A DNA stretch of 64,000 nucleotides from Dysgonomonas gadei ATCC BAA-286 (GTDB lineage: Bacteria; Bacteroidota; Bacteroidia; Bacteroidales; Dysgonomonadaceae). This document shows, one piece after another, positions 9,406 through 17,936 of the stretch (within the stretch, counting starts at the first letter, position 1; every line of letters begins with the position of its first letter). Below the pieces are notes generated by a model that worked only from the letters and a program-made list of their open reading frames with translations, ran no database searches and was not told the origin of the DNA. A program made the position numbers and the translations under genes. The stretch spans positions 200,272-264,271 of the forward strand of contig NZ_GL891984.1 of assembly GCF_000213555.1 (NCBI RefSeq). Direction: 5' to 3'.

Positions 9406-11343
9406 ATGAACAGATCAAAAATATTTATGCTTCTGGCTGTTGTTACAGGAATGCTTTTATGTTCCTGTAAGGCCGGAGACAAAGCGGAACTTCAGAAAGA
9501 AGATTTAACCCTCAACTTTCCCAATCTACTTAATGTGGTTCATACCCCACAGGGAAAAGTCCGGCAGGGACAGGGCTATTTTACTGACCAAGGCTCATGG
9601 ATGGGTTTCTCTATACCTGATAAAGAAGCTGGTAGCAGTGGATTTTGCGGCCCTGTCGATTTAGACCATCGCAAGTGGATCAGTAATTCTATTTGTGAAG
9701 TTTCGGTTCTGGATGAAAAAAGCACATCTATTGCATTAAGGCAAGATACGGCAATCTATTATCCGGGCAAATTGACTCTGAACCTGTCAGGCGATAAGCA
9801 AAGCATCCGGCAGGAGCTGGTTTTCATAACAGCTAATCATGCTCTCCTGAGGTGTAAATCGGATAATGAAGTTTATTTCGTGACAGAGGGATACCTGAAT
9901 GACAGTCTGATATGGAATAAAGAATCGCACGGGATTACGGCGTCTTTAAAAAACGGAGAAATAATAATGATTAGTTTTCCTGAAGATATTCTGTTGGAAC
10001 TATCGGCTGGCCGTTATATTGCTACATCGAAAGATATGGGTAAGCAATTCGATATTGTGATTTCATATTTCAATACAAAAGAGGATTTCTTAAAAAAGAA
10101 CGGGGAAATAGTTGATATTTTAGCTAATTCCGATACTAGAGCCGAAGAACGCAATATATGCTGGAATCATTATATCGGGCAGAATCTTCGAGAAGATATG
10201 CCGGATAAGAATAACCGGATAATGGTAAAAAGCATCATGACGCTTATGAGTAACTGGCGCAGTCCCAAAGGGGCATTGCTGCACGCAGGTATTGTACCCT
10301 CGCATGCGATGAACTACTTTGTCGGATTCTGGGCATGGGATTCATGGAAGCATGCTGTTGCCCTGTCGTATCTCGATCCGGCTCTGGCAAAAGACCAGAT
10401 ACGGGCGATGTTCGATTATCAGGACGATGCCGGGATGATTGCAGATTGTATCTATACTGATCCTGCGGAGAATAATTACCGTGATACGAAACCTCCTTTA
10501 GCTGCCTGGGCTGTAAATGCAATATTCCAAGCCGATAAGGACACTTCTTTTGTGGCTGAAATGTACCCGAAACTACTCAGGTATCATCAATGGTGGTATA
10601 AATTCAGGGATCACGACCGGAACGGTATCTGTGAATATGGAGCAACCGACGGAACCTTAGAAGCTGCCAAGTGGGAGAGCGGCATGGATAACGCCATACG
10701 TTTCGATGATGCAAAAATGGTGAAAAACGGAGAGAAAGCATGGAGTATGGATCAGGAATCCATCGACCTGAATGCTTATCTGCAATACGAATATTCGCTG
10801 TTGAAAGAGTTCGCCGCAATCTTGAATATTCCTTTTAACGAGCCGGACAGTAAAAGCCTTATTCAGGATTATTTTTTCGATAAAGAAACAGGGTACTTTT
10901 TTGATAAGAAACTGAATAAACCGTTCATAAAAGTATTCGGTCCCGAAGGGTGGACTCCGCTATGGACAGGACTGGCAACTAAAGAGCAGGCGGATGAAGC
11001 CATTAAAATCATGTTCGATGCGAAAAAGTTCTCCACATACATTCCTTTTCCTACTGCTGCCGCAGACAATCCTGAATTTGCGCCGAGGGGATACTGGCGG
11101 GGACCTATCTGGATCGATCAGGTTTATTTTGCCATATCCGGCATACGGAAGTATGGATATGCAAAAGAGGCGGATATGTATACACAGCAGGTTTTTGACC
11201 GTTTGCAAGGTTTGGAAGACGATGCGCCGATACATGAAAACTATGACGTGTATACAGGAGAACGGCTAAAAGCTTCGCATTTCAGCTGGTCGGCGGCACA
11301 TCTGTTTTTATTGTATAAGGAATATAAAAAGGGATATAAATAA
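9406..11343 (+). CDS. GH63-like (alpha/alpha)6-barrel glycosidase lipoprotein
   Basis: A 645-aa lipoprotein (lipobox Cys21) with an N-terminal beta-sandwich domain (to about 255) and a C-terminal (alpha/alpha)6 barrel. The barrel carries motifs shared with E. coli YgjK and other GH63 alpha-glucosidases: FWAWDSWKHA, the DDAGMIADC stretch, WESGMDN with likely catalytic D428, the YWRGPIW segment, and a final SWSAAHLFLLY helix. By family it should remove an alpha-glucosyl (or alpha-mannosyl/galactosyl-type) cap by inversion. It ends the + strand operon and sits 9 bp behind the beta-galactosidase, so the two probably act in sequence on the same oligosaccharide. The exact linkage cannot be read from sequence. 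GH37-like or unclassified GH-G enzymes are alternatives. Confidence 0.8.
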   Translation: MNRSKIFMLLAVVTGMLLCSCKAGDKAELQKEDLTLNFPNLLNVVHTPQGKVRQGQGYFTDQGSWMGFSIPDKEAGSSGFCGPVDLDHRKWISNSICEVSVLDEKSTSIALRQDTAIYYPGKLTLNLSGDKQSIRQELVFITANHALLRCKSDNEVYFVTEGYLNDSLIWNKESHGITASLKNGEIIMISFPEDILLELSAGRYIATSKDMGKQFDIVISYFNTKEDFLKKNGEIVDILANSDTRAEERNICWNHYIGQNLREDMPDKNNRIMVKSIMTLMSNWRSPKGALLHAGIVPSHAMNYFVGFWAWDSWKHAVALSYLDPALAKDQIRAMFDYQDDAGMIADCIYTDPAENNYRDTKPPLAAWAVNAIFQADKDTSFVAEMYPKLLRYHQWWYKFRDHDRNGICEYGATDGTLEAAKWESGMDNAIRFDDAKMVKNGEKAWSMDQESIDLNAYLQYEYSLLKEFAAILNIPFNEPDSKSLIQDYFFDKETGYFFDKKLNKPFIKVFGPEGWTPLWTGLATKEQADEAIKIMFDAKKFSTYIPFPTAAADNPEFAPRGYWRGPIWIDQVYFAISGIRKYGYAKEADMYTQQVFDRLQGLEDDAPIHENYDVYTGERLKASHFSWSAAHLFLLYKEYKKGYK

Positions 11344-11354
11344 ACTTACCCGCT

Positions 11355-11391
11355 ATATATGGTTCTTAGAATAGCACTAAGAACCATATAT
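11355..11391. terminator. Strong hairpin between convergent operons
   Basis: A perfect 15-bp inverted repeat (arms 11355-11369 and 11377-11391, ATATATGGTTCTTAG and its complement, 7-nt loop) lies in the 79-bp gap between the end of the GH63-like gene (+) and the end of the GH2 gene (-). No long T-tract follows on either strand, but the position suits a bidirectional terminator. Confidence 0.65.
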
Positions 11392-11422
11392 GAGGGTACG
11401 AATAAGATACTCTCTATTTAGT

Positions 11423-14400
11423 CTATTTGAGAAGATCGTATATTATATTAGTAAGTAGTTTGCCCGCAACAGGATCGGTTACGGCTTTTTCCAGAGACAT
11501 GGTTGATATGGTTGCCTCACCTTTGTTGTCATGTATTTTCAGCAATGGATACCCTTTTATGGTTTTTACATACTCGGAGCGCTGTGTCATGTCACCGTTT
11601 ATGTATCCGTGTATCTTGGTCTGATTGGCTAATTCCTCTATATTCGCGTTTCTGTTTACTTTCAGCACGGTATTGCAGATGGTAGGAATCTCGCGTTTAT
11701 TGTTGTTGAAATATCTCAGTTCGAGTAGGTCAATGTCATCGAATACAGGTGATTCGGGTATCTCCATATTTGCAATATCTCCTTCGGTAGGTTTCATATT
11801 ACCTGATATGTATTCCGGATATATTTGTTGTGCGGTTTCGGGTGAATTTGAGATAAATATTTTCCCGCCTTTGGCAACATACTCCCTGATCTGCCTGATC
11901 TCATTCATACTGCATTTATTATCTATCCCCGAAAATATGTACAGGTCGGCTTTGGTTTTCAAGGCAGCGTCTACAGACGTAGCTGTGTTATAATTTATTT
12001 CCGCAAGATCTAATGCCGGTTTTATATCACTAAAATCTACCAGTATAATCTTTTTATCACCCGTTTGTATTGTATTCCACTTTTTCTCGGCGAGCAATAT
12101 TTTATATTCGTTTTCAGAAACCTGTACGCCTCTCTCAGTTAATCTTAGCTTTAGTCTGGCTTTTATTTTTTGCGCAGGCAAGATGTCCGGTATTTTTATG
12201 GAAGGAGTAATTATCTGCCGTCCGTAGTGTGCTACCCCAACTACCTTTTCCTGTCCTTTTGCCAACACTTTCCCGGTTTCAGACTCTAATGACCAGTATA
12301 ATAAGGATGGTTCCAGATCTTTGCCGTTTTCTCTGTCATTCACAATATATATCTGGGAAGGAATCTTTTCTCCTGCATAAAAGTTGCGTCCCCATAATTC
12401 GGCACTTACCAATACCGGCTGCAAGGCTCTTTTCATTGCATAATAAGTAGGGTAAGGCTCTATTGTTTCTGCGTTGTATACATTGCGGAACCATGTGAGC
12501 AAGGCAAAATGCAGTATGCCTGCCGCTTTATCATTAGAGCGGCGCAGCGCTTCTGCCAGTTCGCCTGTAATAAACGATTGTACTTCGAGAAATGCCTCCG
12601 GATTACCATAGGCATAAGCCTGATATCCTACTAATGTTTGTGGATTTTGATGTACAAGTGTATAGAAACGAGTAGGGTGCCCTGTTTCGTTGTTCGGATA
12701 TCCGGTAGACATTTCCTGACTGATTAGCGGGCGGCCTTCATTCCGGTTCCTCTTTTGAAACTCGCCATTAAATTCTTTGAATATCGTGTGATCATACCAG
12801 TTGATGTATGAGTGTATGTCGTCTATGTCCCCGTCGTCTATCCCTTCATAAAAAGCGTTACCTTGTTTGGTTATGTTTCTTCGGTAATTGGAGTCGAAAC
12901 AGATCGGGCGTGTAGGGTCTATTTTCCTCATTTGTTTTACAACATCTGAAATGATCTTCATTTTTTCTTTTCGTATTGTGAGATCAGGTTCATTGTCATA
13001 AAACTTCATTTCGTTATTTACTGTCCAAAACAGGATGGAAGGATGATTCCTGTACTTCTTGATCAAGCCGAGATATTCTTTAGCCCACATATCTATGAGT
13101 ACTCTGTCGGGCATAGACTGCTGTATCATCAGCCATGGCCATGTGCCTTCGTGGCTAATGCCGATGCCGTTTATATCCGCTGCCTCTATCCAGAGTTTAT
13201 TATAGGGAGTAGTATGAGTACGGGTTACGTCTATATTTCCGGCTTTCATTATCTGATAAAAGCTGTTTGCCAACTTCAGGTCGTTAGGGGCCAGTGCAAA
13301 CGGCGTGTGATTGCCTCCCCGCAGCCAGTACGGTTTGTCGTTGAGGTACAATAATCCGTTCTTGGACTCGAATGTGCGGAATCCTGACAAGACAGTGGTA
13401 TTGTCTATTGTCTGGTTATTAGCCGTCAGTCTGAATGTGAAATCGTAAAGATTCGGAGACTGTGGTGTCCATAACCGTGGCTTCAGGTTACTGATAGAAT
13501 AGCTGACTACTCTTTCTTCGCCCGAATTGAGTTCTATCTTATTTAAAGATTCCTGACCATAGAAAAGATTTGCTGTATTATGATCTGTAATATCTGTTGA
13601 TAAACTAAATATTGCTTTCTTACCCGAGTAGTTTTTTAATGTAATCTCGAACGTTGCTCCATTGAGGTTGGATTTGATGAATACATCTTCTATTCTCACC
13701 GGATTGGAAATAACGAGCGAAACAGGTTGCCATATTCCGGCCGGATCATCTCCGTAAAAGCCGTGAGCGATGTCTTTCAGCATCTTGTTGGTAACAGGGA
13801 CTGTAACCGCGACATCCACTATCTTATCGGCATCCTCTATATCTTTTATATAGTCGCGTGTAACATATACCGCTACGAGATTTTTCCCGGGTTTTAGCAA
13901 CGAAGAAACATCGGCTTTGATTTCTCCGAACATACCTACATTTGATGTGACCTTAGTTCCGTTTACATATACATCGGCCATTTTAGAAATGGCATCGAAT
14001 ACCAGTTCCATATTCTTACCATTCACATCGGCCGGCAATTCTATCCATTGACGATACCATGCGGCTTTGGTCTTCCTGTAATCGAAAGTATAGTTTTCGC
14101 AACGTGCTGTTTCCTGTTGATAATATGTATCTGATACACCTTTCGGAAATTTACCCATAGTTTCGCCATGTAGCCATATGCGGATAGGATTCCAGAAATC
14201 AGGTACATTCATCGTGTGCCATTGATTGTCCGAGATATTCGGATCAGCTTCTTTTTCTGCATTTTTTGATTCATATCCGGGTAGAAAAAGCCAATTGCCG
14301 TTTAGTGCTATTTCTGTGCGTGTTGTATTGATCTTATCTATTTTGACAGACTGATAAGTAGCCCGTAAATTTTTTCTTTCAGTTTCCTTATCCTGAATAT

Positions 14401-15040
14401 TAGCTTTTACTTCATATATTGTGGCCGGTATCTTGTCCAGGCTATTAGCAGGAAGTTCAGATATTGATAAATCGTCAAATTCGGTCTCGATCCATCCGCC
14501 ACCTAGTGTAACAGGCCCTGCCGGAGCCAGATTTCCGTTCTTGTCTGTTACGTCTATTCGCGGAAGGGTTTCATTGTTGATGAATACACGCATACGGTTT
14601 CCGCATACTTCTATTTTGAAATCGTACCATTGACCTACAACCGGGTGGAAGTCCAATGGCCGTATGTCAAGTAATTCATCTGTACCCATATAGCCCATTC
14701 GGCTCAGGTATATGTCGTCTTGCAGCCCACCTTTTACGCCCAATATATAACGATCGAAGCGGTTATATGCCCTGAATCCGGCCCATATTTGGACCTGTTC
14801 GGCATCTTTCGGCGCACGTGCCCTGAATGTAAACGTATAGTTTTTCATCTCTTGATCTCCAAAGCAGGCATATGCGTCTTTAGACAGGAATACACCGTTC
14901 TCTATACGGCAATTCCCTCTGCCAATTATCGTCAGTTTCGACTGTGGATCACTGAATGTTTCTTTTGTCTGAGCTTCCATTCCCAGATTGCAGATAATTG
15001 TAAGCAGGCATAAAATACTCGTTAGTTTTCTGTTTCTCAT
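11423..15040 (-). CDS. Large GH2 glycosidase with N-terminal LamG/DUF1080-like domain
   Basis: A 1205-aa secreted enzyme, last gene of the - strand PUL. After the signal peptide (about 1-23), residues about 25-195 form a concanavalin-like jelly roll (WYDFKIEVCGNRMRVFINN, then FDDLSI), as in DUF1080/LamG domains. A GH2 sugar-binding domain (about 235-430), Ig-like domain (about 440-560) and TIM barrel (about 565-870) follow. Catalytic glutamates are visible: acid/base E677 in TVNNEMKF and nucleophile E776 in ISQEMS. A C-terminal region of about 230 aa (about 970-1200, with KADLYIFSGI) resembles a GATase/ThuA-like fold. The acceptor sugar (Gal, GlcA, Man or Ara) cannot be told. The jelly roll suggests direct binding of polymer. 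Confidence 0.86.
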   Translation of the reverse strand: MRNRKLTSILCLLTIICNLGMEAQTKETFSDPQSKLTIIGRGNCRIENGVFLSKDAYACFGDQEMKNYTFTFRARAPKDAEQVQIWAGFRAYNRFDRYILGVKGGLQDDIYLSRMGYMGTDELLDIRPLDFHPVVGQWYDFKIEVCGNRMRVFINNETLPRIDVTDKNGNLAPAGPVTLGGGWIETEFDDLSISELPANSLDKIPATIYEVKANIQDKETERKNLRATYQSVKIDKINTTRTEIALNGNWLFLPGYESKNAEKEADPNISDNQWHTMNVPDFWNPIRIWLHGETMGKFPKGVSDTYYQQETARCENYTFDYRKTKAAWYRQWIELPADVNGKNMELVFDAISKMADVYVNGTKVTSNVGMFGEIKADVSSLLKPGKNLVAVYVTRDYIKDIEDADKIVDVAVTVPVTNKMLKDIAHGFYGDDPAGIWQPVSLVISNPVRIEDVFIKSNLNGATFEITLKNYSGKKAIFSLSTDITDHNTANLFYGQESLNKIELNSGEERVVSYSISNLKPRLWTPQSPNLYDFTFRLTANNQTIDNTTVLSGFRTFESKNGLLYLNDKPYWLRGGNHTPFALAPNDLKLANSFYQIMKAGNIDVTRTHTTPYNKLWIEAADINGIGISHEGTWPWLMIQQSMPDRVLIDMWAKEYLGLIKKYRNHPSILFWTVNNEMKFYDNEPDLTIRKEKMKIISDVVKQMRKIDPTRPICFDSNYRRNITKQGNAFYEGIDDGDIDDIHSYINWYDHTIFKEFNGEFQKRNRNEGRPLISQEMSTGYPNNETGHPTRFYTLVHQNPQTLVGYQAYAYGNPEAFLEVQSFITGELAEALRRSNDKAAGILHFALLTWFRNVYNAETIEPYPTYYAMKRALQPVLVSAELWGRNFYAGEKIPSQIYIVNDRENGKDLEPSLLYWSLESETGKVLAKGQEKVVGVAHYGRQIITPSIKIPDILPAQKIKARLKLRLTERGVQVSENEYKILLAEKKWNTIQTGDKKIILVDFSDIKPALDLAEINYNTATSVDAALKTKADLYIFSGIDNKCSMNEIRQIREYVAKGGKIFISNSPETAQQIYPEYISGNMKPTEGDIANMEIPESPVFDDIDLLELRYFNNNKREIPTICNTVLKVNRNANIEELANQTKIHGYINGDMTQRSEYVKTIKGYPLLKIHDNKGEATISTMSLEKAVTDPVAGKLLTNIIYDLLK

Positions 15041-15068
15041 TATTCTACCAGGTTTGATAAATTGAATT

Positions 15069-15094
15069 ACAAGGGGTCGTAACAGACCCCTTGT
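15069..15094. terminator. Intercistronic hairpin between DUF3823 and GH2 genes
   Basis: Perfect 10-bp stem (ACAAGGGGTC at 15069-15078 and its complement at 15085-15094) with a 6-nt loop, inside the 75-bp gap between two co-directional genes. It could attenuate transcription into the GH2 gene or protect the upstream SusCD message. There is no T-run on the - strand side, so full termination is doubtful. Confidence 0.5.
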
Positions 15095-15115
15095 TTAATA
15101 ATAAGTAATTGATAA

Positions 15116-15850
15116 TTATGGAACCTTTACGGTCTTGATATCCGTATAATTATATTTCTTGTACGTGTCGTCACAGCAAATACCTATTCTCACCCAATAA
15201 GTAGTGTTTGTATATTTTACAGCCATCGAGGTTTTGAAATCTATAACGGTTCCTTCCTGATCGTTAGTGATTTTCTTTGTGCCGTTGAACAATTGCCCGT
15301 CTTTGTTATTGTTGCCGCAATATTGGGTTGTAGCAACACATAGTATGGCATTGTTGAGATTAGGCATATTTACACCTTCTTTGGCGTTACGTTTGAAACG
15401 GACAGAGGCCTCTATAAAATTATCCGATGTCAGTACCGGCTCTTTTACCCATTCTATGTCGAGGTAAGGTATCACAGTGAAATCCTGCGTAGAGATTCCT
15501 TTGACCTGTACATTCTTGCCTTCTGTTTTGTATGGGTAGAAAGCTCCTTCTACGGGAGTCATGCGATACTCTCCGGCAAACCATTTCGTATTAATATAAG
15601 TGCCGTCCTGTCTCATGTTCAGATACTGAGGAGTAATGGCTATGCTTTCATTATCGCCGGCCCAACTCAGTTCTTCCATCTTGATCCTCATATTTCCATT
15701 ACCCTGTTCTGTTTGTAACAGGTTTCCGTTATGATCTAATATTTTACCCTGTATCGTCGCTTCGGGTGCGTCATAGTTGTCTTTTTCGCATGAAACGAAA
15801 ATGCACAATGCAAATATCAGGGGAATTATATAAGTAATTGACTTTTTCAT
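15116..15850 (-). CDS. DUF3823-type PUL lipoprotein
   Basis: A 244-aa lipoprotein (lipobox Cys21, SCEKDNYDAPEA). The N-terminal half has the carboxypeptidase-like/CNA-B-like strand pattern of DUF3823 (ATIQGKILDHNGNLL, then DGTYINTKWFAGEYRM), and the C-terminal half adds a second beta-sandwich (EASVRFKRN to the end). DUF3823 proteins occur next to SusD in many Bacteroidota PULs and are thought to be surface glycan-binding or accessory proteins. No enzyme motif is visible. It lies 19 bp after SusD, in the usual SusE/SusF-like position. The specific ligand is unknown. Confidence 0.82.
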   Translation of the reverse strand: MKKSITYIIPLIFALCIFVSCEKDNYDAPEATIQGKILDHNGNLLQTEQGNGNMRIKMEELSWAGDNESIAITPQYLNMRQDGTYINTKWFAGEYRMTPVEGAFYPYKTEGKNVQVKGISTQDFTVIPYLDIEWVKEPVLTSDNFIEASVRFKRNAKEGVNMPNLNNAILCVATTQYCGNNNKDGQLFNGTKKITNDQEGTVIDFKTSMAVKYTNTTYWVRIGICCDDTYKKYNYTDIKTVKVP

Positions 15851-15869
15851 ATCTGTCTGATTTTTACAA

Positions 15870-17915
15870 TTAATATTGGTTGTTTTGTTTCAATAGCGGA
15901 TTCGTTTTGATCTGCCCATCAGGTATTTTTTCATAATAATACTTGGTAGCAAATGTGAGATTGTTATTGGCCCTTTCAGATACACGTGCATCATATATAT
16001 ATTTACCTTCCGGATTACCGTTTTCGTTTACAGTTGCCCCTTTAGCGAACAAGAACGGATTCAGCATTCTCCTGCGATAGTTATATATCTGAGTATCGAA
16101 TGTGAACCAGCGACGTAAATCCCAATATATCTTGTGTTCGAATGCAAGCTCTTTGTAACGTTCCACACGGAGTATCTGTAACGCACGGTTAGGAGCCTGA
16201 ACGAATCCCCCTTTACCGGCGCCTTTTTCATAGGCAGGGGCAGTAGAAAGTTCACCACTACTGCTCAGCAGGTCTGCTCCGGCTCTTGTCCTTATTTTAT
16301 TTATAGATTCGTAGGCATCATCTATCATATTTTTACCTCCGTAAGTAGCTACTCCGTTCTGTGACAGTTCTATGGCGGCTTCCGCCCGGTTCAGCAATAC
16401 TTCCGCATAGCGGATATCTATCCAGGTCTGATGCGATTCGTGCAGTTTGGTGGCGCCTACAGTCAAATCCATACTCAGCCATTTTCTTCCGTGAAAACCG
16501 GTAATGGTATTATTTGAGCCTCCGTTTGCAGGTCCATCCATGCCATTTTTATTAAGTTTTACGCCATTTGCCAGTTCGTATGGTTTTTGTTGTGTAATAT
16601 TCTCTGTGGTTTCCAGAATATTATCTTTCCAGAAACTTCCGCCGGTAGTAGAGTACGATTGGGTATTTTGTCCATCATCTATACTCATTTTCTGGATCTT
16701 TTCGGATGGGTCTACTGTTTCTTTGATGATGCCCCTGCGTATATCCAGCTCTATGCCTTTGTATGTATTTCCCGGTAAAAGGATAGATGCCCTCAGGCGA
16801 GGTTCGGCATTTTGGAATAGTTCGCGTGAAGTATTGAATACAATGTAATTGTTATCGTCATCTGTTGTCCTTATTTTGCCTGTAGCAGGATTTATAGGTA
16901 ATCCATCGAATAATTCCACCCAGTCTAAAGTAACATTGTAGCGGTCGCCATATGTAGTGGTCATGCGTGGTGGACAATATACGGCGTCGAAGCTGTGACG
17001 ATAATTTATATAATCGTATTGTCTTATAAATATCGATTCGGGGCTATCGTCAGCCTTTTGCCATATATTAGCAAAATTGTCTTCGGTAGGGCCACCCTCT
17101 GCTTGTAGCAGTTTATATCCACCTTTTTCTACAATAACAGATGCATCCCATGCTTGCTGGAAGTAATTGTTAGCTCTTGCTTCGGGTATTCCGCATAACA
17201 TTACACCTTCCACAGAATAATTGTATTTTTGTCCATAGCGGGCTATAGAGCCGGCAAAGTTCGCAACGCGGCTTTTCAGGGCGGTAGCTACATATTTATT
17301 GGCTCTTCCCGCCGCACTTTTTGCTGTCATATTTTCGATAGCATAGTCCAGATCGGCTAAAATAAAATCATAACTTTCTTCATGGCTGTTACGTGCCACC
17401 CACAGAGAACTTTCGCTGTTTTCGCCCTGAGGTAATGGCTGAGGTTTTTCAATCAGAGGTATACCTCCATAACGTTTGGTTAACTGAAAGTACACATAAG
17501 CGCGGATAAAACGAGCTTCTGCTATCCATGATTCGGCTCCATCCAGTTGACCGATGTAGGCTGGCAGATTCTGGATAAGAGTGTTTGCCTGACGGATAAT
17601 CTGATATCCCTGGCTCCAATATCCTTTTTCGGGGATGTATATACCCGTATTGTTTCTATTGCCTGTTTCTCCGGTACTGAGCATAGGCCATACGATATTG
17701 TTCCAGTTGTAATAACCGCCTTTGTCTCCTTCTTGGCTTACATTAAAATCATCCATTGGCAAATGGTTGTATAAACCCACCATATATGCTTTTATCCCAG
17801 CTTCATTGTATATATCCTCGTCGGTGAGTATGTTTGTCGGAGGAATATCCAAGTCTTGACATGCTCCCATAAACAGGAAGGAGAAGACCAGTAATATATA
17901 TTTATAATTTTTCAT
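15870..17915 (-). CDS. SusD/RagB-type glycan-binding lipoprotein
   Basis: A 681-aa SusD homologue, longer than the usual 500-600 aa, with lipobox Cys19 (MGACQDLDIPPTN). Family features are the N-terminal SusD-like domain (EAGIKAYMVGLYNHLP, then EARFIRAYVYFQLTKRYGGIPLI), TPR helices, and the C-terminal signature IDIRYAEVLLNRAEAAIE followed by INKIRTRAGA and ELAFEHKIYWDLRRW. The extra length falls in the central ligand-facing part, which suggests an elaborated binding surface. It lies 21 bp after its SusC and 19 bp before the DUF3823 gene, within one operon. Confidence 0.94.
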   Translation of the reverse strand: MKNYKYILLVFSFLFMGACQDLDIPPTNILTDEDIYNEAGIKAYMVGLYNHLPMDDFNVSQEGDKGGYYNWNNIVWPMLSTGETGNRNNTGIYIPEKGYWSQGYQIIRQANTLIQNLPAYIGQLDGAESWIAEARFIRAYVYFQLTKRYGGIPLIEKPQPLPQGENSESSLWVARNSHEESYDFILADLDYAIENMTAKSAAGRANKYVATALKSRVANFAGSIARYGQKYNYSVEGVMLCGIPEARANNYFQQAWDASVIVEKGGYKLLQAEGGPTEDNFANIWQKADDSPESIFIRQYDYINYRHSFDAVYCPPRMTTTYGDRYNVTLDWVELFDGLPINPATGKIRTTDDDNNYIVFNTSRELFQNAEPRLRASILLPGNTYKGIELDIRRGIIKETVDPSEKIQKMSIDDGQNTQSYSTTGGSFWKDNILETTENITQQKPYELANGVKLNKNGMDGPANGGSNNTITGFHGRKWLSMDLTVGATKLHESHQTWIDIRYAEVLLNRAEAAIELSQNGVATYGGKNMIDDAYESINKIRTRAGADLLSSSGELSTAPAYEKGAGKGGFVQAPNRALQILRVERYKELAFEHKIYWDLRRWFTFDTQIYNYRRRMLNPFLFAKGATVNENGNPEGKYIYDARVSERANNNLTFATKYYYEKIPDGQIKTNPLLKQNNQY

Positions 17916-17936
17916 ATTGTTTTCTTATTATAATAA

